Shown here: piece after piece, positions 45,505 to 58,700 of the stretch
Numbering within the stretch: position 1 is the first letter of the stretch
Layout: each line of letters begins with the position of its first letter
Assembly (NCBI GenBank): GCA_023079485.1
Contig: CM041083.1
Coordinates: forward strand, 142,676,052 to 142,740,051
Length of the DNA stretch: 64,000 bases
Reading direction: 5' to 3'
Origin: Archilochus colubris
Lineage: Eukaryota; Chordata; Aves; Apodiformes; Trochilidae
The notes under the pieces: generated by a model
The model's input: the letters and a program-made list of their open reading frames with translations, nothing else
Databases searched by the model: none
What the model was told of the DNA's origin: nothing
Program-made: the position numbers and the translations under genes

Positions 45505-46400
45505 CTTATGTCTATTCTGTTGTACTTTTATTGCCTCCAGATAAGTAGCTGAGAATTCCCAAAGTGGCACTTCGGCCAGTTAAGTTCAGTGTCCTTTGTA
45601 TCCTCTGAAAGAAAGAAAAAGAATCCGCATTAAGATGAGAAAAGTGTCATCAGGTAACACACACCCTCTGCCTGTCCTAACCCTGGAAAGGAGGCAGACA
45701 GACCTTGACAATCATCTGGCTAAAGCTTCACCGAGTACCACGGAGCACTTCATTTTCTAAAATATCTAAGTCGGGCAGGACCTTTACACAGGCATGTGGG
45801 AGTACAGAGCATCACAGAATCACAGAATGTTTTGGGTCGGGAGGGACCCTCAAGATCATCTAGTTCCAACCCCTGCCACGGACAGGGACACCTCTCACTA
45901 GACCAGGTCGCTTAAAGCCCCATCCAACGTGTATGGGCAAAAAGGGGGAGTTCTTTGAGACTCACTTCGCGAAGTCCGGTTCGGCAAAGTCACACCGCAT
46001 TTCTCTTTCAGGAGCCAACAGGCTGCCTGCCATTCCCTGACCTAAAAGAGCCCCTAAAACAGACTCAACCTCCGTTTGACAGAATTAACTTGACACAGCG
46101 GAGACCACTGCGTTAAATTATCACATATTTCCTACAAAACACCCTTACTAACAACCTCCTTTTGATAAACGGCGCGCTGCCCGCGGTTACACCGAAGCAC
46201 AAGGCTGCGTACGCGTTATTTCGGCCGAATTCAGCGGGGGCAGCGCCCGTCCCGAGCCCCGCACCCCCGGGCTCCCCAGACTCACCGCGGGGCCGCTCCG
46301 AAGAACGCCCGGACCGGGCTAGGCCGCCGCACAGAGCAGCGACCGAAAGAGGTGACCCCACGGCCCGGTCCGACCCCGCTCCCTACCCGCAGGCCCCGCC
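45505..46400 (-). ncRNA. Candidate two-exon divergent transcript at CARS2 promoter
   Basis: Inferred from signals on the minus strand. A possible first exon in the CARS2 CpG island ends at 46286 with the donor GCG followed by gtgagtctgg. A very strong acceptor (ttctttttctttctttcag) opens a possible terminal exon at 45604. A poly(A) signal AATAAA lies at 45527-45532, followed by T-rich sequence. The terminal exon has one open frame of 30 codons (starting RIQRTLNLTGRSATL) with stop TAG, but joining it to the first exon meets a stop and no ATG. I therefore favour non-coding. A CR1 fragment lies in the intron. Confidence 0.35.
45811..45931 (-). mobile_element. CR1 LINE 3' end, minus orientation
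   Basis: The sequence reads atcacagaatcacagaatgt, gggagggaccctcaagatca, gttccaacccctgccacgga and ends near ccccatccaacg. This is the reverse-complement CR1 terminus with octamer remnants, truncated to about 120 bases. Confidence 0.9.
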
Positions 46401-46566
46401 TCTTCCTGCCGCTCCGGCTGTAGCTACCCCCGCTCGCCTGCTGTTTCCCGGCACAGCCGGCGCGGCTGTCGCAGCGACAGGCGTAGCTGGTTGTGCTCTC
46501 CCATCGCCCCCTCCCAGCGGAGAGGCGGAGCCTCCGGTTGCCCGCCCGCGGCCGGGGGTTGTGGCC

Positions 46567-46799
46567 ATGCTGCGCGGAGTGGTGTCGGCCGCCCGGCGGT
46601 TCGGTCCCGGATCGGGGAAGGCGGCGGAGCGGCGGTGCTGGTGCCGGTGCCGGTGCCGGTGCAGCAGCAGCAGCAGCGCGGCAGGATGGCGGCGGGAGTG
46701 GGTACCGCCGGCAGGGCGGGACAGCGGGATCGTGGCTTACAACAGCCGGAGTCGGAGCAAGGAGCCGCTCCTCCTGGCCACGGAAGGGGTGGCGACCTG
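46567..46799 (+). CDS. CARS2: CARS2 exon 1, mitochondrial transit peptide
   Basis: Encodes residues 1-77 and two bases of W78. Residues 22-37 are low complexity (a Cys/Arg alternation followed by five Ser), produced by ggtgcc and cag repeats at about 46637-46677. The Arg-rich, acid-poor start fits a mitochondrial presequence. The conserved part begins at about residue 51 ([10 protein letters not shown]). The donor is gtagcg, a weaker GT site. Confidence 0.93.
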
Positions 46800-49700
46800 G
46801 TAGCGCCTCACGGGGCGGCGGGCGGGCGCGGGGCTGGAGGAGGGGGGTGCCGGGGCCTCCCATGCCGAACGGGCTGGGGGTGACGGGTGCGGTTTGCCTC
46901 CCTTCTCCGCAGGTACAGCTGCGGACCGACGGTGTACGACCAGGCGCACCTCGGGCACGCCAGGTGAGGCGCGTCCCGGATGGGGACGGGGGATGGAGTC
47001 CCATTCTGCGTGGGCACGGCGGCGGTGGGAGTAGGAGGCAGCCCCGGGGACAGACAAGCTCCCCCGGTCCGGGTGACAAAGCCGGCTGGGAGCCTCTCTG
47101 TGGCGGCACATCGGGAGGCCCCGGCACATGGCCTGATGGTCCGCGCTAAGGGCACGGTAATTTTTACTATTCCGGCCCCAGGAGGAGCAGATCCCCCAGA
47201 CAGAGACCCGATAGTGGGGTGGAAAGTGTTAAGAACGTGTGCCTGTTTTTTGCTAGGCAGGGCGAGTTGTTTGAAGTCGGATCAGCATGAGGATGCTTTT
47301 AAGGTTAACACAGAAAAGCATCTGTTTTTAAATATCTGGAGGACGATGTAGCTCTTCACATACTAACAGTGGCTTTCTATGTTTATGATTATTTTCTATG
47401 TCTGTGTTTATTTTCTATGTTTAGAAAGAACAACCAACAGAACAGCACTGTGTTTTCTTAGTAGGTTGTTAGGATAATTGCAATAACAAACCAGCTCCAT
47501 TGTAAGTAATTTGCAAAAAAAAAAAAAAACCCCAATGCTTTAAATACACCAGAGAAGGTTGTGGCCAGTTGTTTTAAAACAACACACCTGATGGGAAGAC
47601 ATGCAGGGTGCCTGTGAAGCTGAGGGGTGCTGCAGCAGCTCGGTTGCTCTTGAGCTCCTGTCTCCTGATACTTGAAAGAGCAACATGCATTGGGCTCCTT
47701 GAAAGGACACGGGTTTATAGGTAATTGCCATCTGTGTGAAGATTGGATGCTGTATATTTGAGTAATTCCCTTTTAATATATGGCATTTCACAGCTTCTGC
47801 TCTGGTCTCAACTTTTTGCAGAAATTTGTGTTAAATTTTGCTCAGTGTTGAGCTGCTGTAGTACTGCACAACTTCCACTTCTTTAGAGTGGAAGTTTTCA
47901 AATGGCAAAGATGTAAAAATACTTTTGGCAAGCACCTTTTAAATGCTGCTGTGGTAATGTTTTTTTCCTCATTGTTTTAGTCCAGTTTTACCAGAAGACT
48001 AACCTAGCTTTTTACTGGTGATACAAAGATCAAGTAAGAGATATCTTGAATTATTTTCTTTGTAATTGGTACCTTCAGGCAAACTTTTAATGACTGCAAA
48101 AAAAGTATAGCAATTTGTGTATTTAAATATATTGTAATGCAGGCTATGTTACAGTTTTCCTTGAAATAATTACAGCTTAAAATCATAGCTGGAGACCAAC
48201 TGTATACAAAGATGCTAACACCTTTTTTTTTTAATTCCATCAGTGAGTCTGGGTTCTCTGGATGGGGTGTAACAGGGGAGGGAATTGCAGAAGGTCTCCT
48301 GTCCCTAAGAGATAACTGATCAGTACTGTAAAACTAAATATATGTATATTTAAGCTTACTGATTTTCTATTTTAGAGTATGTATGGTTCTTCAGATTGCT
48401 GAGGAAAAGACAGTATTTAATACCATAAAGAGCAAAATGGAAGTGAGGGAACAGCATCCACAGTGTCTATCTAGCTTCTTTCAGTGTTCTTCCTTTCTGG
48501 ATGTATATATGGTGCTTTTATAACATAATGTTTCACTAATCAAAGGTTGTACTGAGGAAGGACAACTCCTTGCAGCAACCTGGGGATGTGGAGTAGAGTG
48601 TCTTGTACTGTCTTGTACTCTGGTTTTCTCTTTGCTAGAGCAGATACCAAGGGTTATAGTGGATCTAGAGTAGGATGTAGGCAGAGAAATTTTGCTTTTT
48701 GATCTTTCATCTCTCTGTTGCTTTTGAATGTCTTTTTTTGTTGGTGGTTCTCCTTGTTCTCCTGCCTTCGGGGTTTTTCAATTAAAAGAGGGAATATGAA
48801 AGCCTTGTTCACTCTGCCTAGTCTCTTAGCATCTCTTTTTATCCTATGTCTAAGCTAACAATTCAAAGCTTTTCTGATATGGTGATATCTCTGTGCCACC
48901 TGGGTCTGACCTTTTCACTTACAGATTTAAGAAAGAATAGTTAGGGCCAAATATTGCCTCTGGAGCTGTGAATCATGCAGATAGCACTCTTTCTGCTGCC
49001 TCTTTAGTGCCTTCACATGTTGTTCCTTGTAGCACTGTTCTGTGGCTCAGTGCCTGTGGTGTAGACCTTCCTGTCTGTCTTCTGATCAGTTAAACCATCC
49101 AGCATGTGAGGTGTTCCCTGTGCCTTCCCAGTGTCTTGTTGCTCAGCTGATTTGTTCAGGATGGTGGAACACTCTTGATTTGCCTTTTTTAAAATTTTTA
49201 TTTATTTTTAAATTGTTTTGTGTTCCCTGTAACTAGGTCCGACTGTAAAGCTTCCATAGGCACACCTGAAAGGCATGCTGCAGATGGGGGTCTAGAGGCC
49301 AGGAAAATCATGGGGAAAAAGTATGAAGTCAAATGGAGTGATGGCTGTTGCTACAGTACCACTTTTGTAAAATGCCATTGTTTTGCAGCACTCTTGCAAC
49401 ATATTATCATTAGAATTCCTTTTTTCCCCCTTCTTTCTACATTTGATTATTGGTAGGCACAACAAATGCAGCAGGTGATAGTACAGAAATGTGTGATGGA
49501 AATGAGCTTGAGGTCCTTAAGAAGAATTTGAAATTTTTTTCCCCATCCTCCTTCCTTTCCATAAGGCTGTGTTACTTTTCCAAATAATCCATCTTTCTCT
49601 GGTGTTTTGTGTTTCCAGACATCAGAATGGGTACTCTGTTCACCTTGATATAATATCCAAAGCTTATACTATGCGAGGAAAAAAACAGACTGGCAGATAA

Positions 49701-52700
49701 TGCCATCTTTTCCCTCAGTTCCAAAACTGGCTTTGGTTATGCTGATGTGAGCTGCAGCATGACTGGCATTCAGGTTCTTGGCTGAATACTCTGAAATAAG
49801 AGTAAACCCAAGCACAAGAGGGGATTTAATTCAGACCCTTGTGCCTTCTCTGCCAACTCCCTGAGTGAGGGGGGGTTCTTTTTTAATTTTCAGTCCTGAA
49901 GTGTTAAGGACCCCCTGCCTTCTGAAGGGTCAGATCTGCTTGGGCTCTTGCAGTGTTTATTCCACTAATTCAATTAGAAGATCATAGGAGAGTGCAAAAT
50001 CTGTGTCTGCTCTGGGAACCAAGACTGCAGGGCTGTTAAATCTAATATCAAGCATTTGATGCTGGCATTGTTTCTTGGAATGGATTCCAAAGATTTATTT
50101 AATATTCTTACGGAATCATGTCATAGAATCATAGAATTGGCTGGGTTGGAAGGGACCTCAGAGATCATCGAGTCCAGCCCTTGAACCACCGCTGTGGTTA
50201 CCAGACCATGGCACTGAGTGCCACATCCAGTCTCTTTTTAAATATCTCCAGGGACAGAGAATCCACTGCTTCCCTGGGCAGCCCATTCCAATGCCTGATC
50301 ACTCTCTCCGTAAAGAAATTCTTTCTAATATCTAACCTAAACTTCCCCTGACAGAACTTAAGACCATGCCCTCTTGTCTTGTTGAAAGTCATCTGGGAAA
50401 AGAGACCAACTCCCACTTGGCTACCCCCTCCTTTCAGGGAGTTGTAGAGAGTGATGAGGTCTCCCCTGAGCCTCCTCTTCTTCAGGCTGAACACCCCCAG
50501 CTCCCTCAGCCTCTCCTCATAGGGTCTGTGCTTGAGTCCCTTCACCAGCCTGGTTGCCCTCCTTTGGACCTGCTCCAGCACCTCAATCTCCTTCCTAAAC
50601 TGAGGGGCCCAGAACTGGACACAGGACTCAAGCTGTGGCCTCACCAGCGCTGAGCACAGAGGCAGAATCCCTTCCCTGGACCTGCTGGCCACACTGTTCC
50701 TGATACAGGCCAGGATGCCATTGGCTTTCTTGGCTACCTGGGCACACTGCTGGCTCATGTTCAGCTTCCTGTCAATCCAGACTCCCAGGTCCCTTTCTGC
50801 CTGGCTGCTCTCAGCCACTCTGTGCCCAGCCTGGAGCTCCCCATGGGGTTGTTGTGGCCAAAGTGCAGGACCTGGCATCAGGTCCCCCCTGAATGAATTC
50901 TCAGTGAGCTGGTATTCATTAAAAAACTATCCCCCTGGCAGCATGTGCCACCTTTCAAAAAGCATTTTTCGACATGGGTGTAATACAGACCATGACCAAC
51001 AGGAAGTATTTTTTCTTCATCAAGATACTACACATCTGTAAATTTGGACCCTAATTTGGACACTCTGCCACTACAGAGAAGTAAAAATCCATTTCCAGTA
51101 TTTGTTTGAACTTCTTTGCTCGGACAGTTGTGGAGCTGCAGTTTGTGTGGTGCTAAGGGTCAAATGGGAAGATCTACAAGTCTCCTTTTGGGCTCTGTTT
51201 CCTCCAAAGCCAGTGCAGGCTGAACAGACAGAGAGCCTCTGGTCACCATCTAGAATTTCCCTTAAAAAAAGCCTGGGCTTTACTCAAAGTGTGTTTTGAG
51301 AATGGAGTGGAGCAGCAGAGGAGACTTTCACAGCCCTGTATAGCTTGTAGGTACATCAGTTTATCAGTGTTAAACACTCTGTTTTGTGCTGTAGAGCCTG
51401 AATAATTTTGAGAATTTATTTTCAAGTGTATATAGAACAAAGTAGCCCCCAGAGCCTCCCATCTTTGCTATCAGAAAAAGTCTGTGTTGATATATAAATG
51501 GAATGGTTTCTTGGTAGCTATAATTGTTACTCAGCCCCAAGCAAAGTTCATTTGAACTTTATTTCCGCCTCATTCTTTTTGCCCTCTGGCATTTGAAAAC
51601 ATGTTAAAATATGAGTCCTGAGGGATGTTTCTCATGAATATCTGATCCATGTGTCTGTACTGCTTGCTTGGAGAGAGTCTCCTGGTTCACATGCAGCTTC
51701 TGACACAGTTTGGTGCTTGAATAAAAAGGTGCAACAAAAGCAAACTCTCAGAAAATTTGATGTAATGTGTCATTAATGCCAGAAGAGGGTAGGCCAGTTC
51801 AAGAGAAATTTGCTTGACTTTTCTGCAGGCAGTAACTGGCTTTGGAAAAGCACTTTGTACACTTAAGATATTTTCAGTGCAAGTTTTGGGGTATTTGTCC
51901 CTGTGGCTGGTAGTGCCATTTCTTGTTTTCATTTAAGTTTATTCTTACTACTAGATGTTTAAAAGCTTTTATTTTTTTTTTTTCTTTTATCTTCCAGCTC
52001 CTATGTTAAGTTTGATATAATTCGGAGGATAATGACTAGGTTTTTTGGAATTGAAGTTATCATGGTGATGGGGATCACAGACATAGATGACAAGATAATA
52101 AAAAGAGCCAATGAGGTAGGTGTTTGCTGCAACCTTTGACCCAAATTCTTGCTATTTTGTATGGCTACTTACATAGGAAAATCAAGCCATGGTTTTTTGC
52201 TTGTTTGCTTGGATTTTTTGGTTTTTTTTTTGAGCTGTGTTTGAATTAGTATATGATAAATGTAGATATTTCTACTCCCTTAGCATGGCTGTAATGGGGT
52301 TGGGAGTCTGGAGAGCTGGGTGTTGAAGGCTGTGTAGAGGTAAGTGGGTGCAGAGGTCTCTGAGGGGTGGAGGTGAGGAGGGCTTCACTGCATCACCCTT
52401 GGCTGGGGTCCCCTTGCCCTTACCTGGAAGGCCAGCAGGGAGCAGAAAGCTGGGATGAATCCTCAATATCTTATCCCAAAACTTAGGAAGCTTCTGGCTC
52501 TGTTGGGGAGAAGCCTTGGGTGCTCTCGGTGGTTAGAGGTGGTATATACAGCTTTGCCACACGTGTGGCTGAGGGTGGCTCCTGAAAGGTGCCGAGCACC
52601 ATCTAGCTGTAATGTCAGCTTAGAGAGCTTTATCAGCGTTGTCACCTACATGAGAGTTGACGCTGAGCATAGGGTACCCTTTGTCAGACTGGGGCTATGA

Positions 52701-55700
52701 GTGGTTCTCAGTTGTGTTTTAACCAGACTCAGTTTTGGACCCTGAAACACTAAGAATGTATTCTGTGTTTTGAAGTTTTTTGGTTTTGGAGTTTGTGACT
52801 CGTGTCTTCTGGACATGCAGATGCAAGCTTTAAGCTAGTTTCTTGAAGCCAGAGACAGCCATCACTTTTATTTAACCTTTAAGTAAACAGATACTATTTC
52901 AGTTAAATATAGGACACCGCATTCAAATTACTATTATCACTCCACTCCTGTAGAAATGTGTGTTCCCTTAGTTCATTTACATGCAGTTTTCTAAGGCAGT
53001 AGGCCATCTTTACGAAAATAAAAAAACCCAACCATCCAAACCCCCAGGCATTTAGTATTTTTGTGTGCATTTTACATTTTTTCCATATTATCAGAGCATT
53101 ATGGAGATTTTGTGTCTGAGGAGAGGGATATGACATGATGTTTTAGAAGAATGTGTGTTCATTTATTGCATTCTTTCTTTCTGCGAAGTAATCTTTTTGT
53201 AGCCTTTTTTGGTGACTTTTTGAAATGCTTGCTCTCTTTTGTGTATTTTGTTTCAATGGCTGAGGCTGCCTTCTCTGTAGCCTGATCTTGTTAGGACCTC
53301 TGTACCTGAAGCAATATAGGGGTAGGATTAACAGACCTAAGCTTGTTCTCCATCCTTTCATGAGATTCATATAGAGAAAGCTTGAAAGTTGGGCATCCAG
53401 TCCATGATGAACATGCTGCATCCCCACAGTGGTCCTTTGAGACAGAGATGAGTCTCTGTGTTTTGAAATCTGTCTGGACAGGAGGAATTTCTGCATCTTC
53501 CTCCTGTAGACGTGTTTGTCCCTCTGTTGATCAAAGAGATGATTTGTCTAGGGAGATGAGTCCCATTTCTGGGGCCAGGAAGAGCACTCTCTGGTCTGTA
53601 GGCAGAAGCATGCCTTTGGTTCTCAATGTTGAAGATCTCCCTTGTTTAACTGCTGGATGAGCATCTGGTCTGTCTTCACCAGAACTCCTTCCATGTCCCA
53701 GAGCTTGTCAAAATAGTGATACCCACCTGTGCTCTGAAAATCAGGCCCCTTAAAGAATCTCCACTAATGAACTGGAAGAGGAGAAACAGGATTCATTTTA
53801 TTACCTACAAGCTGGAGAGGCTGGCAGTGTGTTGTCTCCCCCCTGGCAGGTTCTCCTCAGAGAAGCCTGCATTTGAAACACTGGTATCATGCATTTGCTT
53901 GCTAGAGCAGCTTTTGCTATCGTGCATCTTTCAAGCCCTGGCCTCTTCTGAATATTTTAGAACAAGCAGCTTGTCATGTAGAAGTTGTCTTCTTCCTTTT
54001 TGGGCTGTGCTGTCTCGTTACTTCTGCAAGGATCCCTGTTCTTGTCCATCACTCCATGAGTGAGAAATGTGGAGAAGGTGGTTAAGAAGTGAGGCACTTG
54101 GCAAAGTGTGGGGCTGACTTTCAGCTCATTTCCCCTGATTGTACTGTTACTATGATCAGCTGAAATAGCTTATTTTTCTTAATCACTGAAAATTAATATT
54201 CTGTCTCATCCTGCGAGTCTCTGATCCGTCTTTCTGACATGTAGGTGGTATTGGTGTCCCCTGCCAATAGTTGAATGAATTTCACATGCTGTGTACTGTA
54301 GTAAATCTTGTTACTGGAAATGGAAGACTCTTTTAAGAGGAAAATAATGAGGAAGGGAAGGAGTTTTTTATTTTAATCTTCGCTTGCTTTCTCTTAAAAG
54401 ATATGTATTAATATTTTGGCAACTCAGAACCATAAATGAAATAGTCCTTTAATGTTATTTATAACTTATATCTCCCCATGAATGTGAGATTAATAAGCCT
54501 GGCTCTTTACCTTAGGGGCTCTGTAAGTCTTCCAGACTATTAGCTGACTGATAAAAGATTGCAATATTCCATATTACTACTTTGATTTATGAATCACTAA
54601 TCTGCTTCTCTTTTTCAGATGAATATCTCACCGGTAGCTCTCGCTCGTATTTATGAAGAAGACTTTAAACAAGATATGGCTGCCTTGAAGGTACAGATAC
54701 TTGAGCTTCTAAATTTAAGAGTATTTTAAAGCAATTTAAGAATATTTTAAAGCAATTATTTTGGTAAGGAATCTGATTTTGACAGTTTGATCTGAAAAAA
54801 TAAATTGATTTCTTGTGTTATGAAGTGTTGCTTGGAAACTGAGTACTGATTGAGTTTTTAATTTTCTTGGAAAGATATTGAACACCTTTTGAATAAGGAA
54901 ATGGGGGCAGAAGCAAACCCTGGCTTTGGAATGAACAGGCTGAATTTCTTCAAGAGCACAAATTACTTTCCCCGTGCAATAAAGCCTTCGTTCACAGATG
55001 ATACATGTTTATTATAATGTGGAATTAGGCTGATCTAAAGCATAGGAAACATCAAATACTCTTTCACTGACTTCAGGTGACTTTGCTTCTTGTCCAGAAA
55101 ATACTTGTCAGAAGCAGGGGGTAAGCCACTGGGAAAAATTAGTGGATTTTTTTTTTTTTTTTTTTTGTTCCCACCCCTCATTTTTTTGTGTGTATTATCT
55201 TGAATGATGCTTATGACCTTTAAATGATACTTGCAGTATTTTTTCTTATTATTATTTTGAGGTACAATGTAGGAGAATGTTCTTTAAAGTTTGTTTCCTT
55301 AGAGTGAAGGGACCTGCCAGCAGTGTCTGTCATACAGGCTTATGACATGTTACCCTTTCTTTGTTTAAGGTCCTTCCTCCTACAGTATATATGAGGGTGA
55401 CTGATAATATTCCTCAGATAATTTCCTTTATAAAAACAATAATTGCTTGTGGACAAGCTTATGCAACCTCACAAGGTAAGACCTTTAGCAAGACCACTCC
55501 TTGTTCAGCACATGCATGGGAAATGAATGCTTTTGGTAATCCTGTTTTGGGACCAGATGAGACACCCTGTGACAGGCTTTTCTTGTGTTGATTAACAGTC
55601 AGGGTGTGAGCAACTTGTTTGTGGTGACGTGAGTAAGCAGAACAACTCTTACTCAATTTCTTAGTTAAATGAAGCTCAGTACTTAATATAATTATTTACT

Positions 55701-58700
55701 GTAATGAACTGCTATCTAAGCTCCTCTGGGGAAGTCCTGTCCTGGCCTCTACAAGTGAGCTGAGAGAATCTAAACAGGAGGTGGGTATCTGCTGTGTGCT
55801 GTAAAAGATGTGCCTGCAAAACACAGTGTATGGATCTTTTTTTAGCAGAGCTGGTGGTTGTAGAAGCATTTGAGCACATCATAACTGGAGTAGCAGTAGG
55901 CTACATTTCAGAGAAGGGATTGCTGATTCTGCACTGGCAGGAAGAACCTGGAGAGATACCCAGAGCACAGTTTTCTAGTGTGCAGAATGAGCAGAATGTC
56001 ATGAAGTTACTGAAAAGCTGGTAACCTAGAAACATCTGCTACTACTTCTGCGATATTTCTGGATTTCTAAATCAGAATTTCAAATGGGAGTTAAAGGGCA
56101 TTTTGTTTTGCTTTCAGGGAAATGTTAGCTCCTCATCACGAATGTGCTCCATCTTTGCTATAAAACTAAACATTTCTTTTCTATTAGGCAATGTTTATTT
56201 TGATGTGAAGTCTTGGGGAAAGAGATACGGAGTATTAACTACTATTTATCCTGATACCCAAGATGAAGCAGGTAAGTTCATGGCACCAACTTGTTTGTAT
56301 TAATGCATCGTTTGAACTCGTGGTATATGTAGGCCCAAACTTTGATTCAACAGTCTGAAACAGGTTTACCTGTTGAGTATAGCCAGCTTTTTGGTCAGTT
56401 AAAACCTTTTTTTTAAAAAATATTTTTTTATTTAGACATGCACTGTTGATAGTGCAAGAGGAAACCTGGTAGTTTCTTTTAATACTTGATACACTTTATA
56501 CCTTTGTTCTGGTACCCTTGAACAGTTGCAATTCTTAATTTTATTTAAATACTTGGGAGTGGTACATACAAACTTTATAGTGAGGTGGTGGTCTCATCCA
56601 TTGCAGTAGCCAGCAGTGAAACAGTAAAGGGTTAATATAGGGTAATGTTGTTGTTTGGGCAGTAGCACCCTTCTGAAACCTGATAATGAAATGAATTTGC
56701 TTCTTTTATTACTACTGAGCTACTGCTAAGCATCCTATTTGTGTAAGGGTGAGTAATCTTTTTACAGGCTGTAGTAGAGCAAGCTTATACCCTTGGCTGT
56801 TTGTTTTTTTGATGCATCTGTTCAGCTGTTGAGCAGGATTTCTGTAGTTTTTGAAAGTTGGATCTGATCAGGTCTCAGTGTTGGAGAATTTGGTGCTGGT
56901 CTCCTACATCCTTTGCACACTGGAATTCAATATATCACTTATTAAAAAAAAATAAATCTGTTTGCAATTACTGCAAATGTCTGGCAGGCTGATGCTCAGA
57001 CAAATTGCAGCCAGAAACTTCCTTCAGCTCCACTCTGGAGTTGTTTCAGCATTACAACTCACAGAGGGGATGTGTTGTGTCATCAGTTATTTAGAGGTAA
57101 TTACTGACTGCAGGGGCAGCCAACAGCCTCCTGGGCTGTGTTAGGAAGAGCACTGCTAGCAGGGCAAGGGAGGTGATCCCTCCTCTCTGCTCAGCACTGC
57201 TGAGATGTGCCTGGTTGAGTGCTTGGTTGAGTGTTGGGCTTCCCAGTATGAGAGACATGGATATGCTGGAGAGAGCCCAGCAAAGGGCCACAAATACACT
57301 GGAGGTACTGGAGCATCTTTCATACAAGGAAAGGCTGAGAGTGCTGGGCCTGCTGAGCCTGGAGAAGGAAAGGCTCAGGGGCATCTTACACTCCCCATGA
57401 GGTATTAATAGATACGGGAAAAGAAAAGACAGGCTCCTCTCAGGGGTGTCTGATGACAAGAGGCAATGTGCTCAACTTGAAATGCAGGAAATTCCACTTA
57501 CACCTTATAAAAACCTTTTTTTACTGTGAGGGTGGTTAACACATGAAGGCAAAAGAGGGATGGAGTGAACAGATACTGGTCAGCCAGAGCTTGGCAATCT
57601 AGTGAAAGAGTCAAGATGAAGATTCAGTGGATAAATCTAGGGCTGTATCTTGCCAATTTGAAATGATGAAGCACGTGTAATGGATTTTTGTAATGTGCTT
57701 CCCTTAATATTACATCACATTCCCAAGAGAGACTGTGTATAATATCAATAAAGTACAAACGGAATGGCTCAAGAAAAATTACCATCTAATAGGTCTCCAG
57801 AAATAGCTGTGGATCACTGTAGAATGTGTTGATGCTGGACTGCTCTGGGGATTGGTTCAAACCCAGTTGTACACTGTGGTTTTGTTAGCAGTCTGAAATA
57901 AGTAGAGGAAAGAAATAAATGTCAACTGCTGATAAAACAGGTGGGTGGTGGTAATTAAAGGGAACTTAAAGTGGTGCAAGATGCTTGCCATGCTGGATCC
58001 CTTCTGGCCAAATGGCTATGTTGTTCTACATCAGTCAAATGCATGGTCTTGTATTTGTCAGTAAAAAAAATGCAGAGTCCAGAACCCCATTCTGGAAGTC
58101 TTGCTGGGGTGTGGTGTGGGTCCCATTAGGGTTTAGGAGCCAGCACAGATGACCTGTCCTCTGCAGAACTGTGGCAAGAAGGGCTACATCTTTGGCTGTG
58201 TGGCCAAGGAAGCAGCAAATACAGCTGAGGAGACCTTTGTAGAGAAACCATTGGTGAAAATGGTACTAAAAGGTTTCTACTGTACAAGAATAGGTTTGAT
58301 TCTCATCTCCATGTTCTTGATTTTATAGAATCTCATTATGGAGTTCTGTCTAGAGAAAAAAATCATGGTGATTTTTGTTTCGTTTTGTTTTAATTTTGGT
58401 TTGGGTTGGTTTTCTTACCTTTTCTGCTACAGTACACTCTGTTTGTCCTGGGGAGCTGGCTGATAAGTAGCTAAATGAATTATGTAAAAACAGAAGGCGA
58501 AAAGGATTAAAAGGATAGGATGTAATAAAGAATCTTGAATCCATCTTTTTTTGCCTGCAGAAATTTAATTCAGCGTATTTTTTTTCAAATGCTTGCTTGA
58601 GAAACTGGAAGCCCTGTATAAGTTGCAGGAAAAGAAGTTGGGCAAAAGAGATTAAATTCAGAGTAGTTAACTAAATGCACATTTCCACTTGCTTTCATGT

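Larger units (their letters stand above)
46150..47110. promoter_or_regulatory. CARS2: CARS2 CpG island promoter
   Basis: Dense CpG sequence spans the CARS2 start codon, exon 1 and exon 2. There is no convincing TATA box, as expected for a housekeeping gene. GC boxes (cgccccctcccagcgg near 46505; gaggcggagcc near 46522) lie just upstream of the ATG at 46567. Long frames on both strands through this island reflect the lack of AT-rich stop codons. Confidence 0.8.

Noticed and set aside
46162..47149. Frames of up to 281 codons around the CARS2 start, including an upstream extension of exon 1
   Set aside because: These are CpG-island artefacts; only the frame from 46567 fits CARS2 and its splice junctions.
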